Shown here: piece by piece, positions 24,245 to 35,270 of the stretch
How positions within the stretch are numbered: position 1 is the stretch's first letter
Layout: every line of letters starts with the position of its first letter
Assembly: GCA_965214495.1 (NCBI GenBank)
Contig: OZ243958.1
Span: 3,100,001 to 3,164,000, forward strand
DNA from: JANQOH01 sp965214495
GTDB lineage: Bacteria; Pseudomonadota; Alphaproteobacteria; UBA7887
DNA: 64,000 bases
Reading direction: 5' to 3'
Position numbers and translations under genes: made by a program
Notes under the pieces: generated by a model
What the model was told of the DNA's origin: nothing
The model's database searches: none
The model's input: only the letters and a program-made list of their open reading frames with translations

Positions 24245-24366
24245 GGAATATCTCCTTTGTCTGCCACCGCTTTCCCGCCCGTCATCGGGCTACCTCTCCC
24301 ATTCTACACAGAATGACATATCACGGTATCAATGCCAACATATTTTTTTCAGTCATCAATCCCATT
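24245..24366 (-). promoter_or_regulatory. Putative promoter/operator of the toxin-antitoxin pair
   Basis: This 122-base spacer is strikingly AT-rich for the window (an ATATTTTTTT run near 24342-24351). It contains the inverted repeat ATTCT-acac-AGAAT (24301-24314), 57 bases before the antitoxin ATG, a plausible operator. TTGATA and TAGAAT hexamers occur on the minus strand but are 20 bases apart, so I do not assign an exact promoter. Confidence 0.5.
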
Positions 24367-25343
24367 TCATGTCTCCCCGGAAAACGCTGTCAGCAGCGCG
24401 CGCGCGGCGACGCTCGGCGAAAGGCATCCGCTCGCCACACGGCGTTCCAGATCGGACAACTGCGCGCTCACCGACGGCGCGGCGCGCAGGCGCGCCTCCA
24501 GGGCCTCCCGCACTTCCGTCCACATCCACGCCAGCGCCTGTTGCTCACGCCGCCGCGCCACGGCGTCGCCCGCCGCGGCCGTGAACGCTTCGACCGCCTG
24601 CCGGACGTCATCCAGGCCGCGTTGCTCCAGCGCCGAACACGAAAGCGCGCGCGGAGTCCACCACGCCGCCGCCGGACGCAGGAGGCCCAGCGCGCCCCGA
24701 TATTGCGCCAGTGTCTCCGCCGCCGGCGCGGCGAGCACGCCGTCGTCCTTGTTCACCACCACCAGATCGGCGAGTTCGACGATGCCGCGTTTGATGCCCT
24801 GCAATTCGTCGCCGCCGCCGGGCGCCACCAGCAGGACGAACATGTCGACCAGGTCGCGCACCGCGATGTCGGACTGTCCGGCGCCGACGGTCTCGACGAT
24901 CACGGTATCGAACCCGCCGGCTTCGCACAGCAGGATTGCCTCGCGGGTGCGCCGGGCAACGCCGCCGGAGGCGCCGCCGCTCGGGCTCGGGCGGATGAAC
25001 GCTGCCTCCTGCCGCGACAGTTCGACCATGCGGGTCTTGTCGCCGAGAATCGCGCCGCCGCTGCGCGTGCTCGACGGATCGACCGCAAGCACGGCCAGCC
25101 GCCCGCCTCGATCGAGCAAATGGAGGCCGAACGCTTCGATGAAGGTCGATTTGCCGACCCCTGGCGCGCCGGAAACCCCGAGGCGCGCCGCGCCGCCGGT
25201 ATCGGCATTCAGAGCGGCAAGCAGTTCTTCCGCCGCCTCGCGATGATCGGGGCGGGTCGATTCGGCCAGCGTAATCGCCCGCGCCAGAGCACGGCGGTCG
25301 CCGGAGCGGATCGCCGCCGCGTGAGCGTCCGTGTCGGGCGCGC

Positions 25344-25347
<4 letters not shown>
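24367..25347 (-). CDS. meaB: Methylmalonyl-CoA mutase-associated GTPase MeaB/ArgK
   Basis: G3E-family GTPase that guards methylmalonyl-CoA mutase, gating cobalamin loading and removing inactivated cofactor. The 326-residue protein shows P-loop GAPGVGKST (about 59-67), DPSSTRSGGAILGDKTRM, ETVGAGQSD (G3) and NKDD (G4). A helical C-terminal dimerisation region follows. It starts at GTG 25347, overlapping the mutase stop as GTGA, so the chaperone is made together with its client. Longer in-frame starts would lie inside the mutase gene and give no family sequence. Confidence 0.96.
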
Positions 25348-27497
<2,150 letters not shown>

Positions 27498-27540
27498 CGC
27501 GGTTCGGGGGCGCGGCGTTAGAATGCCGAAAACTACATGG

Positions 27541-27572
27541 TTTTCATCCGAGCCGATAGTATATAGTATATT
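27541..27572 (+). promoter_or_regulatory. AT-rich putative promoter before the TonB receptor
   Basis: TTTTCA (27541-27546) is followed by an AT run with TATAGT (27562-27567) and TATATT (27567-27572), 45-76 bases before the receptor ATG at 27617. Spacings (15 or 20 bases) are not ideal, but the run stands out sharply from the GC-rich background. The repeated TATAGTATAT pattern could also bind a regulator. Confidence 0.45.
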
Positions 27573-27616
27573 GCGATGATACGATGGTGAAGTCTGCCGG
27601 GAAGGGGGGCATGGTC

Positions 27617-30172
27617 ATGTTTCGGTTAACCTTCGGTGTCACCGTAGTGCTGGCGATAACAGGCGCGTCACTCTCAGCCCGCGCGCAGGACTCGGGCGAC
27701 GGGGATCGCATCGCGCTCGAACTGGGCGAGATCGTGGTGGTCGGCACAAGGGTGCGCGGCGTCGCCGCGGAAGACCTGCCGGTTCCCGTCGATGTGTACG
27801 ACATCGACGAGGTTGCCGGGGCCGGCACTGCCGATCTCGCCGTCGCCCTCCAGAAGGTGGCGCCGTCGTTCAACTCGAAACGCAACGCGCTCGGCGACGG
27901 CGGCCTGTTTCACACCGCCGTGCTGCGCGGCATGAGCCCCGACCACACGTTGGTTCTGATCAACGGCAAGCGGCGGCACAGCATCTCGTTCCCGCGCCCG
28001 CTGGAGCAGGTCGGAGAGGGGACGACGGGCGCCGACCTGCGCGCGATCCCGATCGCCGCCATCGAGCGCATCGAAGTCCTGCGCGACGGCGCGGCGTCGC
28101 GATACGGTTCCGACGCCATCGGCGGGGTCATCAACATCGTCCTGAAGGAAAATCCCGACGAGTCGACGGCGGATCTCTACGCCGGCGTTACCCAGGAGGG
28201 CGACGGCGGGCGCTTCGGCGCGTCCGCCAATTTGGGCCTGCCGCTCGGTGCGACCGGCGGGGCGGTGAACCTCACCGTCGAAGCCTTCGACCAGGGGCGG
28301 ACCGACCGGTCGTTCGACACCAGCCGTCTCGACGCGGGCGGTGCGCACGACCCGGCGATCGGGCGGCAAAGCGTCCTCGGCGAACCCGAATACGATACGC
28401 TGGCGGTGTTCCTCAACGCCGCCATGCCGGTGGCCGACGATGCCGGCGAGTTCTATGTCTTCGGCGGCTGGTCGTCGAGGAACGGCCTGTCGAGCGGCGC
28501 TTGGCGCGATCCTGTCTGGGCGCAGGATCGGATGGTGAGACCGGTCCACCCGGACGGGTTCGTACCCTTCGAGGAATCGACCTCGGAAGACCATGCGGCG
28601 ACGGCCGGCTTGCGCTCGGTCCTCGGCGAATGGGACGCCGACATCAGCCTGAGTTACGGCGCCAACATCTTCGATTTCGGGGCGACCGACAGCATCAACG
28701 CCTCATGGGCCGCTGCCTGGCTGCAAGGGCAACTCGATTCCGGGCGTGCGCTCGCCGACATTTCGCCCGCCGAGGTCGTCGCCAATTCCGGGCCGAGATC
28801 AGGCGACAGCGGCGGCACCGAACTGGAAAGCTGGTCGATCGACGCCGACGTTTCGGGCGAGCTCCCCGTCGGGACGAGGACGGTCGATGCGGCGTTCGGC
28901 GCCGAACTGCGGCGGGAGTCGTTCCGCATCCGCGCCGGCGATTTCGCCTCCTGGGGCTGCGGCACACCCGACGCGCCGGGTGTCGAAGCGCCGGCCGTCA
29001 CGCTCGACGAGGACGGCAACGTGGCGCAACTCGACGGGCAGCGCGCCCGGTGCGGACATCAGGGCTACCCCGGTTATTCCCCCGTCAACGAACGGTTCGG
29101 CGAGAGGGATCGCACGAGTCACGCGGTGTGGGCCGATTTCCGCCACGACATGACCGACGCGTGGAACGTGGAAACCGCCCTGCGCTGGGAGCGTTACCAG
29201 GGCGCCGGCAACAGCGTCACCGGCATGGCGGGAAGCCGTTACGACGTTTCGCCGGCGGTCTCGTTCAGGGCAGCGGCATCGACGGGTTTCCGCGCCCCGA
29301 GCCTGCCTCAACTGGGGTTCAACACGATTATCTTCGAGGGCGGCGGGGACGAAGGTCTCTCGGTGACGGCGCACCTCGAGGACGGCGCCGCCAACCGGTT
29401 CTTCGGCGTCGGCCCCGCCGATCTCGCGCACGAAACGTCGCACAATGTGAGCGCCGGCGTGGTCTGGACCCCGCGCTCCGACATTTCGGTTTCGATCGAT
29501 CTCTATCGGATCGACCTCGCAGACCGGATCACGCTGAGCAACTACACCCCCGATTGTGCGGACGCAGACGCCGCAGGCTGCGCCGCGATGACCGCGGAGC
29601 GAGGGCTGCCGAGAGTCACGAACGTGCAGTATTATGACAATTCGGTCGATACGCGGACCACGGGCCTCGATGTTGTCGCCAGCCACGACCGGGCTTTCCT
29701 CGACGGCGAACTCACCCTGACCGGGGCGCTGCACTTCAACCGCACGAAGATCACGTCCGGCCGCGACAGGGTCGCGGGCGTGACCCAATCCTTCATCAAG
29801 GAAGGGAACCCGCGGCAGAAGCACCGGGTGGCGGCCGACTGGACGAACGGCCGGTCCCTCGATCTGCATCTGGGCCTGAATTATTTCGGCAAGACGGCGC
29901 CCCAGTGGCTTGGTTTGGAAAACGTGGTCCCGGATTGCCCCGGCAAGATCAGCCCCGCATGGATCGCCGACGCCGAAGCGGGTTTGCGAGTCGGCATTTT
30001 GCGGTTCGGCGTCGGAGTCAACAACCTGTTCGACGAGTATCCCGACAAGCTGAACGACGCCTGTTCGGCATTCGTCGACGGCATACTCGGTTGGGGCCTG
30101 CCTTACAGCCCGGATACCTCCTACGGTCTGTCGGGCCGCATTCTGTATGCCCGCCTCTCTGCGCGGTTCTGA
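27617..30172 (+). CDS. TonB-dependent outer-membrane receptor
   Basis: Outer-membrane active transporter of about 851 residues: signal peptide (MFRLTFGVTVVLAITGASLSARAQ, written as one run of adjoining segments, residues 1-24), a TonB-box-like ELGEIVVVGTR, a plug domain with VLRGMSPDHTLVLINGKRR and IERIEVLRDGAASRYGSDAI, then a 22-strand barrel ending in LYARLSARF with the terminal aromatic residue. The ligand is unknown; nothing marks it as BtuB-like. ATG 27617 has a GGAAGGGGGG run 7 bases upstream; ATG at 27611 or 27584 are alternatives. It is divergent from the mutase gene. trpB2 follows 27 bases later. Confidence 0.92.
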   Translation: MFRLTFGVTVVLAITGASLSARAQDSGDGDRIALELGEIVVVGTRVRGVAAEDLPVPVDVYDIDEVAGAGTADLAVALQKVAPSFNSKRNALGDGGLFHTAVLRGMSPDHTLVLINGKRRHSISFPRPLEQVGEGTTGADLRAIPIAAIERIEVLRDGAASRYGSDAIGGVINIVLKENPDESTADLYAGVTQEGDGGRFGASANLGLPLGATGGAVNLTVEAFDQGRTDRSFDTSRLDAGGAHDPAIGRQSVLGEPEYDTLAVFLNAAMPVADDAGEFYVFGGWSSRNGLSSGAWRDPVWAQDRMVRPVHPDGFVPFEESTSEDHAATAGLRSVLGEWDADISLSYGANIFDFGATDSINASWAAAWLQGQLDSGRALADISPAEVVANSGPRSGDSGGTELESWSIDADVSGELPVGTRTVDAAFGAELRRESFRIRAGDFASWGCGTPDAPGVEAPAVTLDEDGNVAQLDGQRARCGHQGYPGYSPVNERFGERDRTSHAVWADFRHDMTDAWNVETALRWERYQGAGNSVTGMAGSRYDVSPAVSFRAAASTGFRAPSLPQLGFNTIIFEGGGDEGLSVTAHLEDGAANRFFGVGPADLAHETSHNVSAGVVWTPRSDISVSIDLYRIDLADRITLSNYTPDCADADAAGCAAMTAERGLPRVTNVQYYDNSVDTRTTGLDVVASHDRAFLDGELTLTGALHFNRTKITSGRDRVAGVTQSFIKEGNPRQKHRVAADWTNGRSLDLHLGLNYFGKTAPQWLGLENVVPDCPGKISPAWIADAEAGLRVGILRFGVGVNNLFDEYPDKLNDACSAFVDGILGWGLPYSPDTSYGLSGRILYARLSARF

Positions 30173-30199
30173 CCGCCGCTTGCAAGGAAACTCGCCGCC

Positions 30200-31585
30200 A
30201 TGAGCGACAGCGTCAAATACGTTCTGCCGGAAGACCGCATCCCGCGCGCGTGGTACAACATCCTGGCCGATCTTCCGGAACCCTTGCCGCCGGTGCTGCA
30301 TCCCGGCACGGGCCAGCCGATCGGCCCCGACGATCTCGCGCCGCTGTTCCCGATGGCGTTGATCGGGCAGGAGGTTTCCACCGACCGCGAGATCGGGATC
30401 CCCGATCCGGTGCGCGACATCTACCGGCAATGGCGGCCGAGTCCGCTCTACCGGGCGCGCCGGCTCGAGGCCGCGCTCGATACGCCGGCCAAGATCTACT
30501 ACAAATACGAGGGCGTCAGCCCGGCGGGCAGCCACAAGCCCAACACCGCCGTCGCGCAGGCGTTCTACAACAAGGATGCGGGCGTCAAGCGCATCGCGAC
30601 CGAGACCGGCGCCGGCCAATGGGGGTCGTCCCTGGCTTTCGCCGGCGCGCTGTTCGGTCTCGAAATCGACGTTTACATGGTGCGGGTCAGCTTCGATCAG
30701 AAGCCCTACCGCAAGGCGATGATGGAGAGCTTCGGCGCGCGTTGCGTCGCCAGTCCCTCGAACGAAACGCAATCCGGGCGGGCGGTTCTGGAGCGCGACC
30801 CGGACTCGACCGGCAGTCTCGGCATCGCGATCTCCGAGGCGGTCGAAGTGGCCGCCCAGCGCGACGATACGAAATACGCGCTCGGCAGCGTTCTCAACCA
30901 CGTGCTGCTGCACCAGACCGTCGTCGGCCTGGAAGCCATCGAACAGATAGGGATGGCCGGCAATTACCCGGATATTCTTGTCGGTTGCACCGGCGGCGGC
31001 AGTAATTTCTCGGGTCTCGTGAACCCGTTCCTCGGGGAACAGTTACGCGGCGGGCCGAACGTCCGCGTCATCGCCGTCGAACCGTCGGCGTGTCCGTCGC
31101 TGACGCGCGGAGAGTATGCGTATGATTTCGGCGACACGGCCCATCTGACTCCGCTGATGAAAATGCACACGCTGGGTTCGACCTTCGTGCCGCCCGGGTT
31201 TCACGCCGGCGGATTGCGCTATCACGGCATGGCGCCACTGGTCAGCCACCTGCACGCACTCGGACTCATCAAAGCGCGCGCCTATAACCAGACGGAGTGC
31301 TTCGCCGCCGGGGTGCAGTTCGCCCGCGCCGAAGGAATCCTGCCGGCGCCGGAAGCGACTCACGCGGTCAAGGGCGCGATCGACGAAGCGATGAAATGTC
31401 GCGAGGCCGGCACAGGGCGAACGATTCTGTTCAATTTATGCGGCCACGGCCATTTCGACATGCAGGCCTACAGCGACTACTTCGCCGGCAAGCTCATCGA
31501 CCGGGACTACGAGGAGAGCGAACTGGCGATGGAACTGGCGATGGCGCTCGCCGGCCTGCCATCCGTGCCTGTCGCAGCGGAATAG
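30200..31585 (+). CDS. TrpB-like pyridoxal-phosphate enzyme (TrpB2)
   Basis: Fold-type II PLP enzyme of the TrpB2 group, 461 residues. The PLP lysine is K113 in GSHKPNTAVAQAFYNK. ETGAGQWGSSLAFA and the phosphate-binding GCTGGGSNF follow, with a C-terminal LFNLCGHGHFDMQAY. TrpB2 proteins make tryptophan from indole and serine in vitro and do not depend on TrpA; their role in organisms that also have TrpB1 is debated. No trpA, trpF or other trp gene is nearby. It sits 27 bases after the TonB receptor and may be co-transcribed. Confidence 0.92.
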   Translation: MSDSVKYVLPEDRIPRAWYNILADLPEPLPPVLHPGTGQPIGPDDLAPLFPMALIGQEVSTDREIGIPDPVRDIYRQWRPSPLYRARRLEAALDTPAKIYYKYEGVSPAGSHKPNTAVAQAFYNKDAGVKRIATETGAGQWGSSLAFAGALFGLEIDVYMVRVSFDQKPYRKAMMESFGARCVASPSNETQSGRAVLERDPDSTGSLGIAISEAVEVAAQRDDTKYALGSVLNHVLLHQTVVGLEAIEQIGMAGNYPDILVGCTGGGSNFSGLVNPFLGEQLRGGPNVRVIAVEPSACPSLTRGEYAYDFGDTAHLTPLMKMHTLGSTFVPPGFHAGGLRYHGMAPLVSHLHALGLIKARAYNQTECFAAGVQFARAEGILPAPEATHAVKGAIDEAMKCREAGTGRTILFNLCGHGHFDMQAYSDYFAGKLIDRDYEESELAMELAMALAGLPSVPVAAE

Positions 31586-31769
31586 GCGCCCGGACGATAC
31601 GGACCGACGCTGCCGCACGACGGTGGTGAACACCGCCGGCGACACCACCGGGGTGCGGAACCTTGCCGGGAAAACCCTCTCCATCTACCCTGCCTCCCGA
31701 TAGCGGACGAGGCTCGGCGGTCTCACAGGCGGGGGCCGCGCGGCCAACCGTTCGAGGAACCGATAGCCG

Positions 31770-32183
31770 ATGATCGTATTCAATCTGAAGTGCCCGGAGT
31801 CGCACATCTTCGAGGCCTGGTTTCGCGACGGCGCCGGCTACGGACAGCAAGCGTCGGCCGGCGAAGTTCGATGTCCGATCTGCGGTAGCACGGAGATCGC
31901 CAAGGCGCCGATGGCACCGAATATCGCCGCGACGCGCGACTCTGCGGAGACGGTCGGGAAGGAGGCCGCGATTCTCGGCCGACTGCGCGCGCTGAGGGCG
32001 GAGATCGAGAAGAACAGCGAGCATGTCGGCAGTCGCTTCCCGGAGGAGGCCCGTAAAATCCACTACGGCGAAACCGAACCGCGAAGCATCCACGGCGACG
32101 CGGACCGGAAGGAGGCAGAAGCGCTGCGCGACGAAGGGATCGACGTGCTGGCGATCCCCTGGGTGCCGCGCGCCGACGCCTGA
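31770..32183 (+). CDS. DUF1178 family protein
   Basis: A 137-residue protein of the DUF1178 family, common in alphaproteobacteria and without known function. The start MIVFNLKCPESHIFEAWF and the zinc-ribbon-like pairs CP (residue 8) and CPIC (about 36-39) are diagnostic. The C-terminal part has RKIHYGETEPRSIHG and EALRDEGIDV, also conserved. The two cysteine pairs could bind zinc. It follows trpB2 after 184 bases that contain a weak hairpin (31621-31628 with 31643-31650) without a U-run. Confidence 0.9.
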   Translation: MIVFNLKCPESHIFEAWFRDGAGYGQQASAGEVRCPICGSTEIAKAPMAPNIAATRDSAETVGKEAAILGRLRALRAEIEKNSEHVGSRFPEEARKIHYGETEPRSIHGDADRKEAEALRDEGIDVLAIPWVPRADA

Positions 32184-32307
32184 AACGCTGCCCGGCGCCG
32201 GCCGCGCGAAGCGCTGCCATACGCCCGCCGGCCCTGGCCGAGCGAGCAGAGCACCTCTTCCGGATCGGCGATATCCGCGGCGGTCTCGCGGGGGTCGTCG
32301 AGCAGGG

Positions 32308-33699
32308 TCAATGCGGCCCGTGCTCGTCGCAGGCAAGCGCGAGCACCGCGCCGACATCGTCCGCGGCCTCGAACGCGGCGACGGCGTCGGCGAAGCGGGC
32401 GCAGCGCGGCGCCGTCAGACAGGGCATGGCAAGCCCGTCGAATTTCGCGCGCAGCTCCGCGTCCGAGGGGAAGTTTTCCGGCTCGCCCTTGCACACGCGA
32501 ACGAACCTCTCGAACGTGCCGCGGCCGGTGCGCACCGTTGCCCGGGCACTCAGATATTTCGGGAATTCGGCTTGCGCCGCCTCGTCGATCCGCGTGCGCA
32601 CCTTGCGGCAGAGCGCCAGAGTCGCCGGGTCGGCGAGATGCCGGGTGTAATCGTCCCATGTCAGTCCATGCTCGCGAAGCGCCGTGGCGGCGAGGAAGGG
32701 CATGGAGAACTGGCCGTCAACCGTGCTCTTCGGCGTTTGCTTGCCGGTCTCGGGATCGCCGACCAGGTTCCAACCGGCGCGCGACAGTCCGATCTCGATC
32801 GCCTCGACATCCTCCGCCGCGACGCCCTCGGTCCGGGCGATGTCGATCACTGCGTCCATCGCCGCGTGGCTGTAACGGCATGACGGATAGGGTTTGATCG
32901 CGACCGCCATGATCTCCCACTCCCTGCCAAGGCCCTGGGTCGCCAGGGCCGGCTCGGGATTCGGTGCATAAGAAGTGAGGAAGCCTCGGTCGCCCGTGAC
33001 GGGTTCGGCCGGCCCCCGGAATCCGGCTTCCGCCAAACTCGCGGCGATCACACCGTTCATCGCCGCGTGACCCACCTGGTAGCGCTTGGTCCAGGCGCCA
33101 TCGGCGAGAAACGCCATGGACCCCGAGGTCTGGCTCAGGGCAATTCCCAGCGCGTGCGTCACCTTGTCGGCCGTCAGGCCGAATACCCGCGCCGCTGCCG
33201 CCGCCGCGCCGAACGTGCCGCAGGTGGAGGTCGGGTGATAACCCCGGTCGTAGTGGTCGGCGGGCCGCAGCGCCTTGCCGATTCGGGTCTGGATCTCGAT
33301 TCCCGCGACTATACCGGCGATGACCTCGCGGCCGCCGGCGCCACAGGTTTCCGCCGCGGCAAGCGCGGCAGGAACGATGGGCGCGCCGGTGTGCAGAGAC
33401 GCGGCCGCATGGGTGTCGTCGAAATCGAGCGAATGGGAAAGGGCGCCGTTGATCAGCGCTGCTGCGGGGGCGGGGTAGCGCGCCGGGTCGCCGAACACGC
33501 TGCACTCGCCGCGCGTGAGCCCGAGGCGCTTCATCCCGTCGATCAGGCTGGCGGTCGACTCCGCATCGTGGCGGGCGCGTATCGCGATACCGGCGAGATC
33601 CAGGATCAGGACCCTGGCCCGCGCCGCAACCTCCGCCGGCAGGTCGCGATAGCGGAGCCCGGCAGCGAACGCGGCAAGCCGGCGAGTCGATCCGGTCAT
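32308..33699 (-). CDS. MmgE/PrpD family protein
   Basis: A 463-residue member of the MmgE/PrpD family, which includes 2-methylcitrate dehydratase and cis-aconitate decarboxylase. Typical segments are ALSHSLDFDDTHAAASLHTG (about 85-104), HPTSTCGTFGAAAAAARVFGL, the GIALSQTSGSMAFLADGAWTKR stretch, and PYPSCRYSHAAMDAV near residue 270. No prpC or prpB is nearby, and many family members act on unknown substrates, so I do not call it PrpD. A lone minus-strand gene, convergent with the DUF1178 gene across 124 bases. Confidence 0.92.
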   Translation of the reverse strand: MTGSTRRLAAFAAGLRYRDLPAEVAARARVLILDLAGIAIRARHDAESTASLIDGMKRLGLTRGECSVFGDPARYPAPAAALINGALSHSLDFDDTHAAASLHTGAPIVPAALAAAETCGAGGREVIAGIVAGIEIQTRIGKALRPADHYDRGYHPTSTCGTFGAAAAAARVFGLTADKVTHALGIALSQTSGSMAFLADGAWTKRYQVGHAAMNGVIAASLAEAGFRGPAEPVTGDRGFLTSYAPNPEPALATQGLGREWEIMAVAIKPYPSCRYSHAAMDAVIDIARTEGVAAEDVEAIEIGLSRAGWNLVGDPETGKQTPKSTVDGQFSMPFLAATALREHGLTWDDYTRHLADPATLALCRKVRTRIDEAAQAEFPKYLSARATVRTGRGTFERFVRVCKGEPENFPSDAELRAKFDGLAMPCLTAPRCARFADAVAAFEAADDVGAVLALACDEHGPH

Positions 33700-33795
33700 G
33701 GATACGTTACCGTCCCGGTTCGCTGGGAAGGCGGAGGGGCGTCCCGCCGGCGAGATCGCGGCCCGCGGGACTCGATCGGCTCGAACCGCGGCGGT

Positions 33796-34647
33796 CTATT
33801 CGACCTCGACCGTCACACGGCGGTTGCCGGGCTCGTCAACGCCGTCGGCGGTCGGCACGGCGAGGCCGGTCTCACCGACTCCGGTCGCCGTCAGCCGGGC
33901 GGCGCGGATCCCGCCCTCTTGCAGCGCATCGCGGACATTCTCGGCGCGCGCCTCGGATAGAGCCTGATTATACCGGGCCGGCCCGGCGGTGTCGGTATGC
34001 CCCGTCACGGCGAACGTTTCGGTTTTCAAACCCCAGTCTCCCAGAACCGCGTCGATGACGTTGCGCGCGGCTTCGGTTAACGCGGCGCTGTCGAAGTCGA
34101 AGAGAACCGCATAGAGACGCGGGGCTTCCACGACCGGCGGCGGCGGAGGCGCCGGCGCCAGCGCGGACTCCACGGCGGCCATCGCGGCCAGGAAACCGCT
34201 CCGACAACGGGCGATGTCGTGGGGCTGTCGGTTCTCTTCCTGCTCCTGCATCCAGCAATCGAACATGGTCTGCGCGCGCGCCGTCGCTTCCGGAATTCCG
34301 CTCCCCGCGTCGTCGTCCAGCGCCGTTACCAGGCGTCCGCGCGCCTCCGACAGTTCTGCGACCGAGCCTTCCGGCAACATACGCGCGCCGATTTCTTCCG
34401 GCGCGACGGCATCGCCGCGGGCAAGGGTTATCGCGCGCTCGGCGAACGCATCGGAATCGTAGTAGTCCGCCTCGTCGTATTCCGACTGCGCGAGATTGAG
34501 ATAACCGCCGTGCAACGCTGCCTCGAACGCGGCGTCCGGTGCGGTGGTGTGCTGCGCCGTGCGGAGATTCAGGCCGCAGGCGCCCAACGCGAGCGCGCTG
34601 ACGGCGACCAGCGACACAGCGAGCGGCCGCGTAGAAGGAACAAACAT
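33796..34647 (-). CDS. OmpA-family lipoprotein
   Basis: A 283-residue predicted outer-membrane lipoprotein. The lipobox is ALGAC, with the acylated cysteine near residue 24. A helical region (30-160) rich in Ala and Glu and a Pro stretch (APAPPPPPVVEAP) come next. The C-terminal OmpA-like peptidoglycan-binding domain carries LFDFDSAALTEAARNVI, VTGHTDTAGPARYNQALSEA (20 residues) and the final NRRVTVEVE. It probably tethers the outer membrane to peptidoglycan. ATG 34647 has GGGAGG 5 bases upstream; an in-frame codon at 34689 is worse. Confidence 0.9.
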   Translation of the reverse strand: MFVPSTRPLAVSLVAVSALALGACGLNLRTAQHTTAPDAAFEAALHGGYLNLAQSEYDEADYYDSDAFAERAITLARGDAVAPEEIGARMLPEGSVAELSEARGRLVTALDDDAGSGIPEATARAQTMFDCWMQEQEENRQPHDIARCRSGFLAAMAAVESALAPAPPPPPVVEAPRLYAVLFDFDSAALTEAARNVIDAVLGDWGLKTETFAVTGHTDTAGPARYNQALSEARAENVRDALQEGGIRAARLTATGVGETGLAVPTADGVDEPGNRRVTVEVE

Positions 34648-34796
34648 GCCCGCCTCCCTTTGGCGATTGTTTCTCCATAGTCGCCACAACCCGCGGCGGT
34701 GTCAACGAACGCGCGTCGTGAATCCGCGCCGCCCGGAACCGGTGCCGGAGACGGCGCTCGAAGCGAACCCGCCCACCTGCTCGCCGGCCAGGCCGT

Positions 34797-35261
34797 TCAA
34801 CTCTTCTTTCGCCAGGCGCCGGAGTCGGTCTGCGCCCAGTAAGTGAGCGAGTGCCCGGCCTGTTCGAGGCGCCGCCAGCGTGCGCGTGCCGCCGCGACGG
34901 CATCGGGATCGGTGCCGTCGAACAGATCGAGACAGCGGGAGAAACTGGTGAGGTCGCCGGCTTCCAGGCCGTCGATCAGGATCAAGACGTTCGCCGCGTT
35001 GGGGTTGCCCTCCTCGAGCGCCAGCCAGACGGGTTGATCCGCGGCGCGACCGTCGTCCGGGCCGCCATGCGCGAGAAAACTGGCCGGATCGTAGGTCCAG
35101 AGCAGCCCGTTCAGGGCCTCGAGTCGCGCTGCCGAACCGCAGCGCAACACCACGCGAAGGTCCTGCGCTCGGGCCCGCTCGAGCAGTCGCGGCAACGCCT
35201 GTTCGAGCGGCGATCGGGTGAGATGATAGAAGGCGACCGGACAGGGGGCCGTGCCGTCCAT
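34797..35261 (-). CDS. holC: DNA polymerase III subunit chi
   Basis: Chi subunit of the clamp-loader complex, linking it to single-strand-binding protein. The 154-residue protein has the HolC features VAFYHLTRSPLEQALPRLLE at the start, VVLRCGSAARLEALNGLLWTY, FLAHG and, near the end, LFDGTDPDAVAAARARWRRL followed by GHSLTYWAQ. It lies 9 bases after pepA on the same strand, the usual pepA-holC pair, and is probably co-transcribed. ATG 35261 gives the normal length. Confidence 0.94.
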   Translation of the reverse strand: MDGTAPCPVAFYHLTRSPLEQALPRLLERARAQDLRVVLRCGSAARLEALNGLLWTYDPASFLAHGGPDDGRAADQPVWLALEEGNPNAANVLILIDGLEAGDLTSFSRCLDLFDGTDPDAVAAARARWRRLEQAGHSLTYWAQTDSGAWRKKS

Positions 35262-35270
35262 CGTCCGGCC

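Noticed and set aside
24301..24366. tRNA or insertion-sequence end in the AT-rich spacer
   Set aside because: No cloverleaf can be drawn and no terminal repeats or target duplication flank it; it fits a promoter/operator better.
31621..31650. Terminator after trpB2
   Set aside because: The 8-bp stem has a 14-base loop and no T-run; too weak to call.
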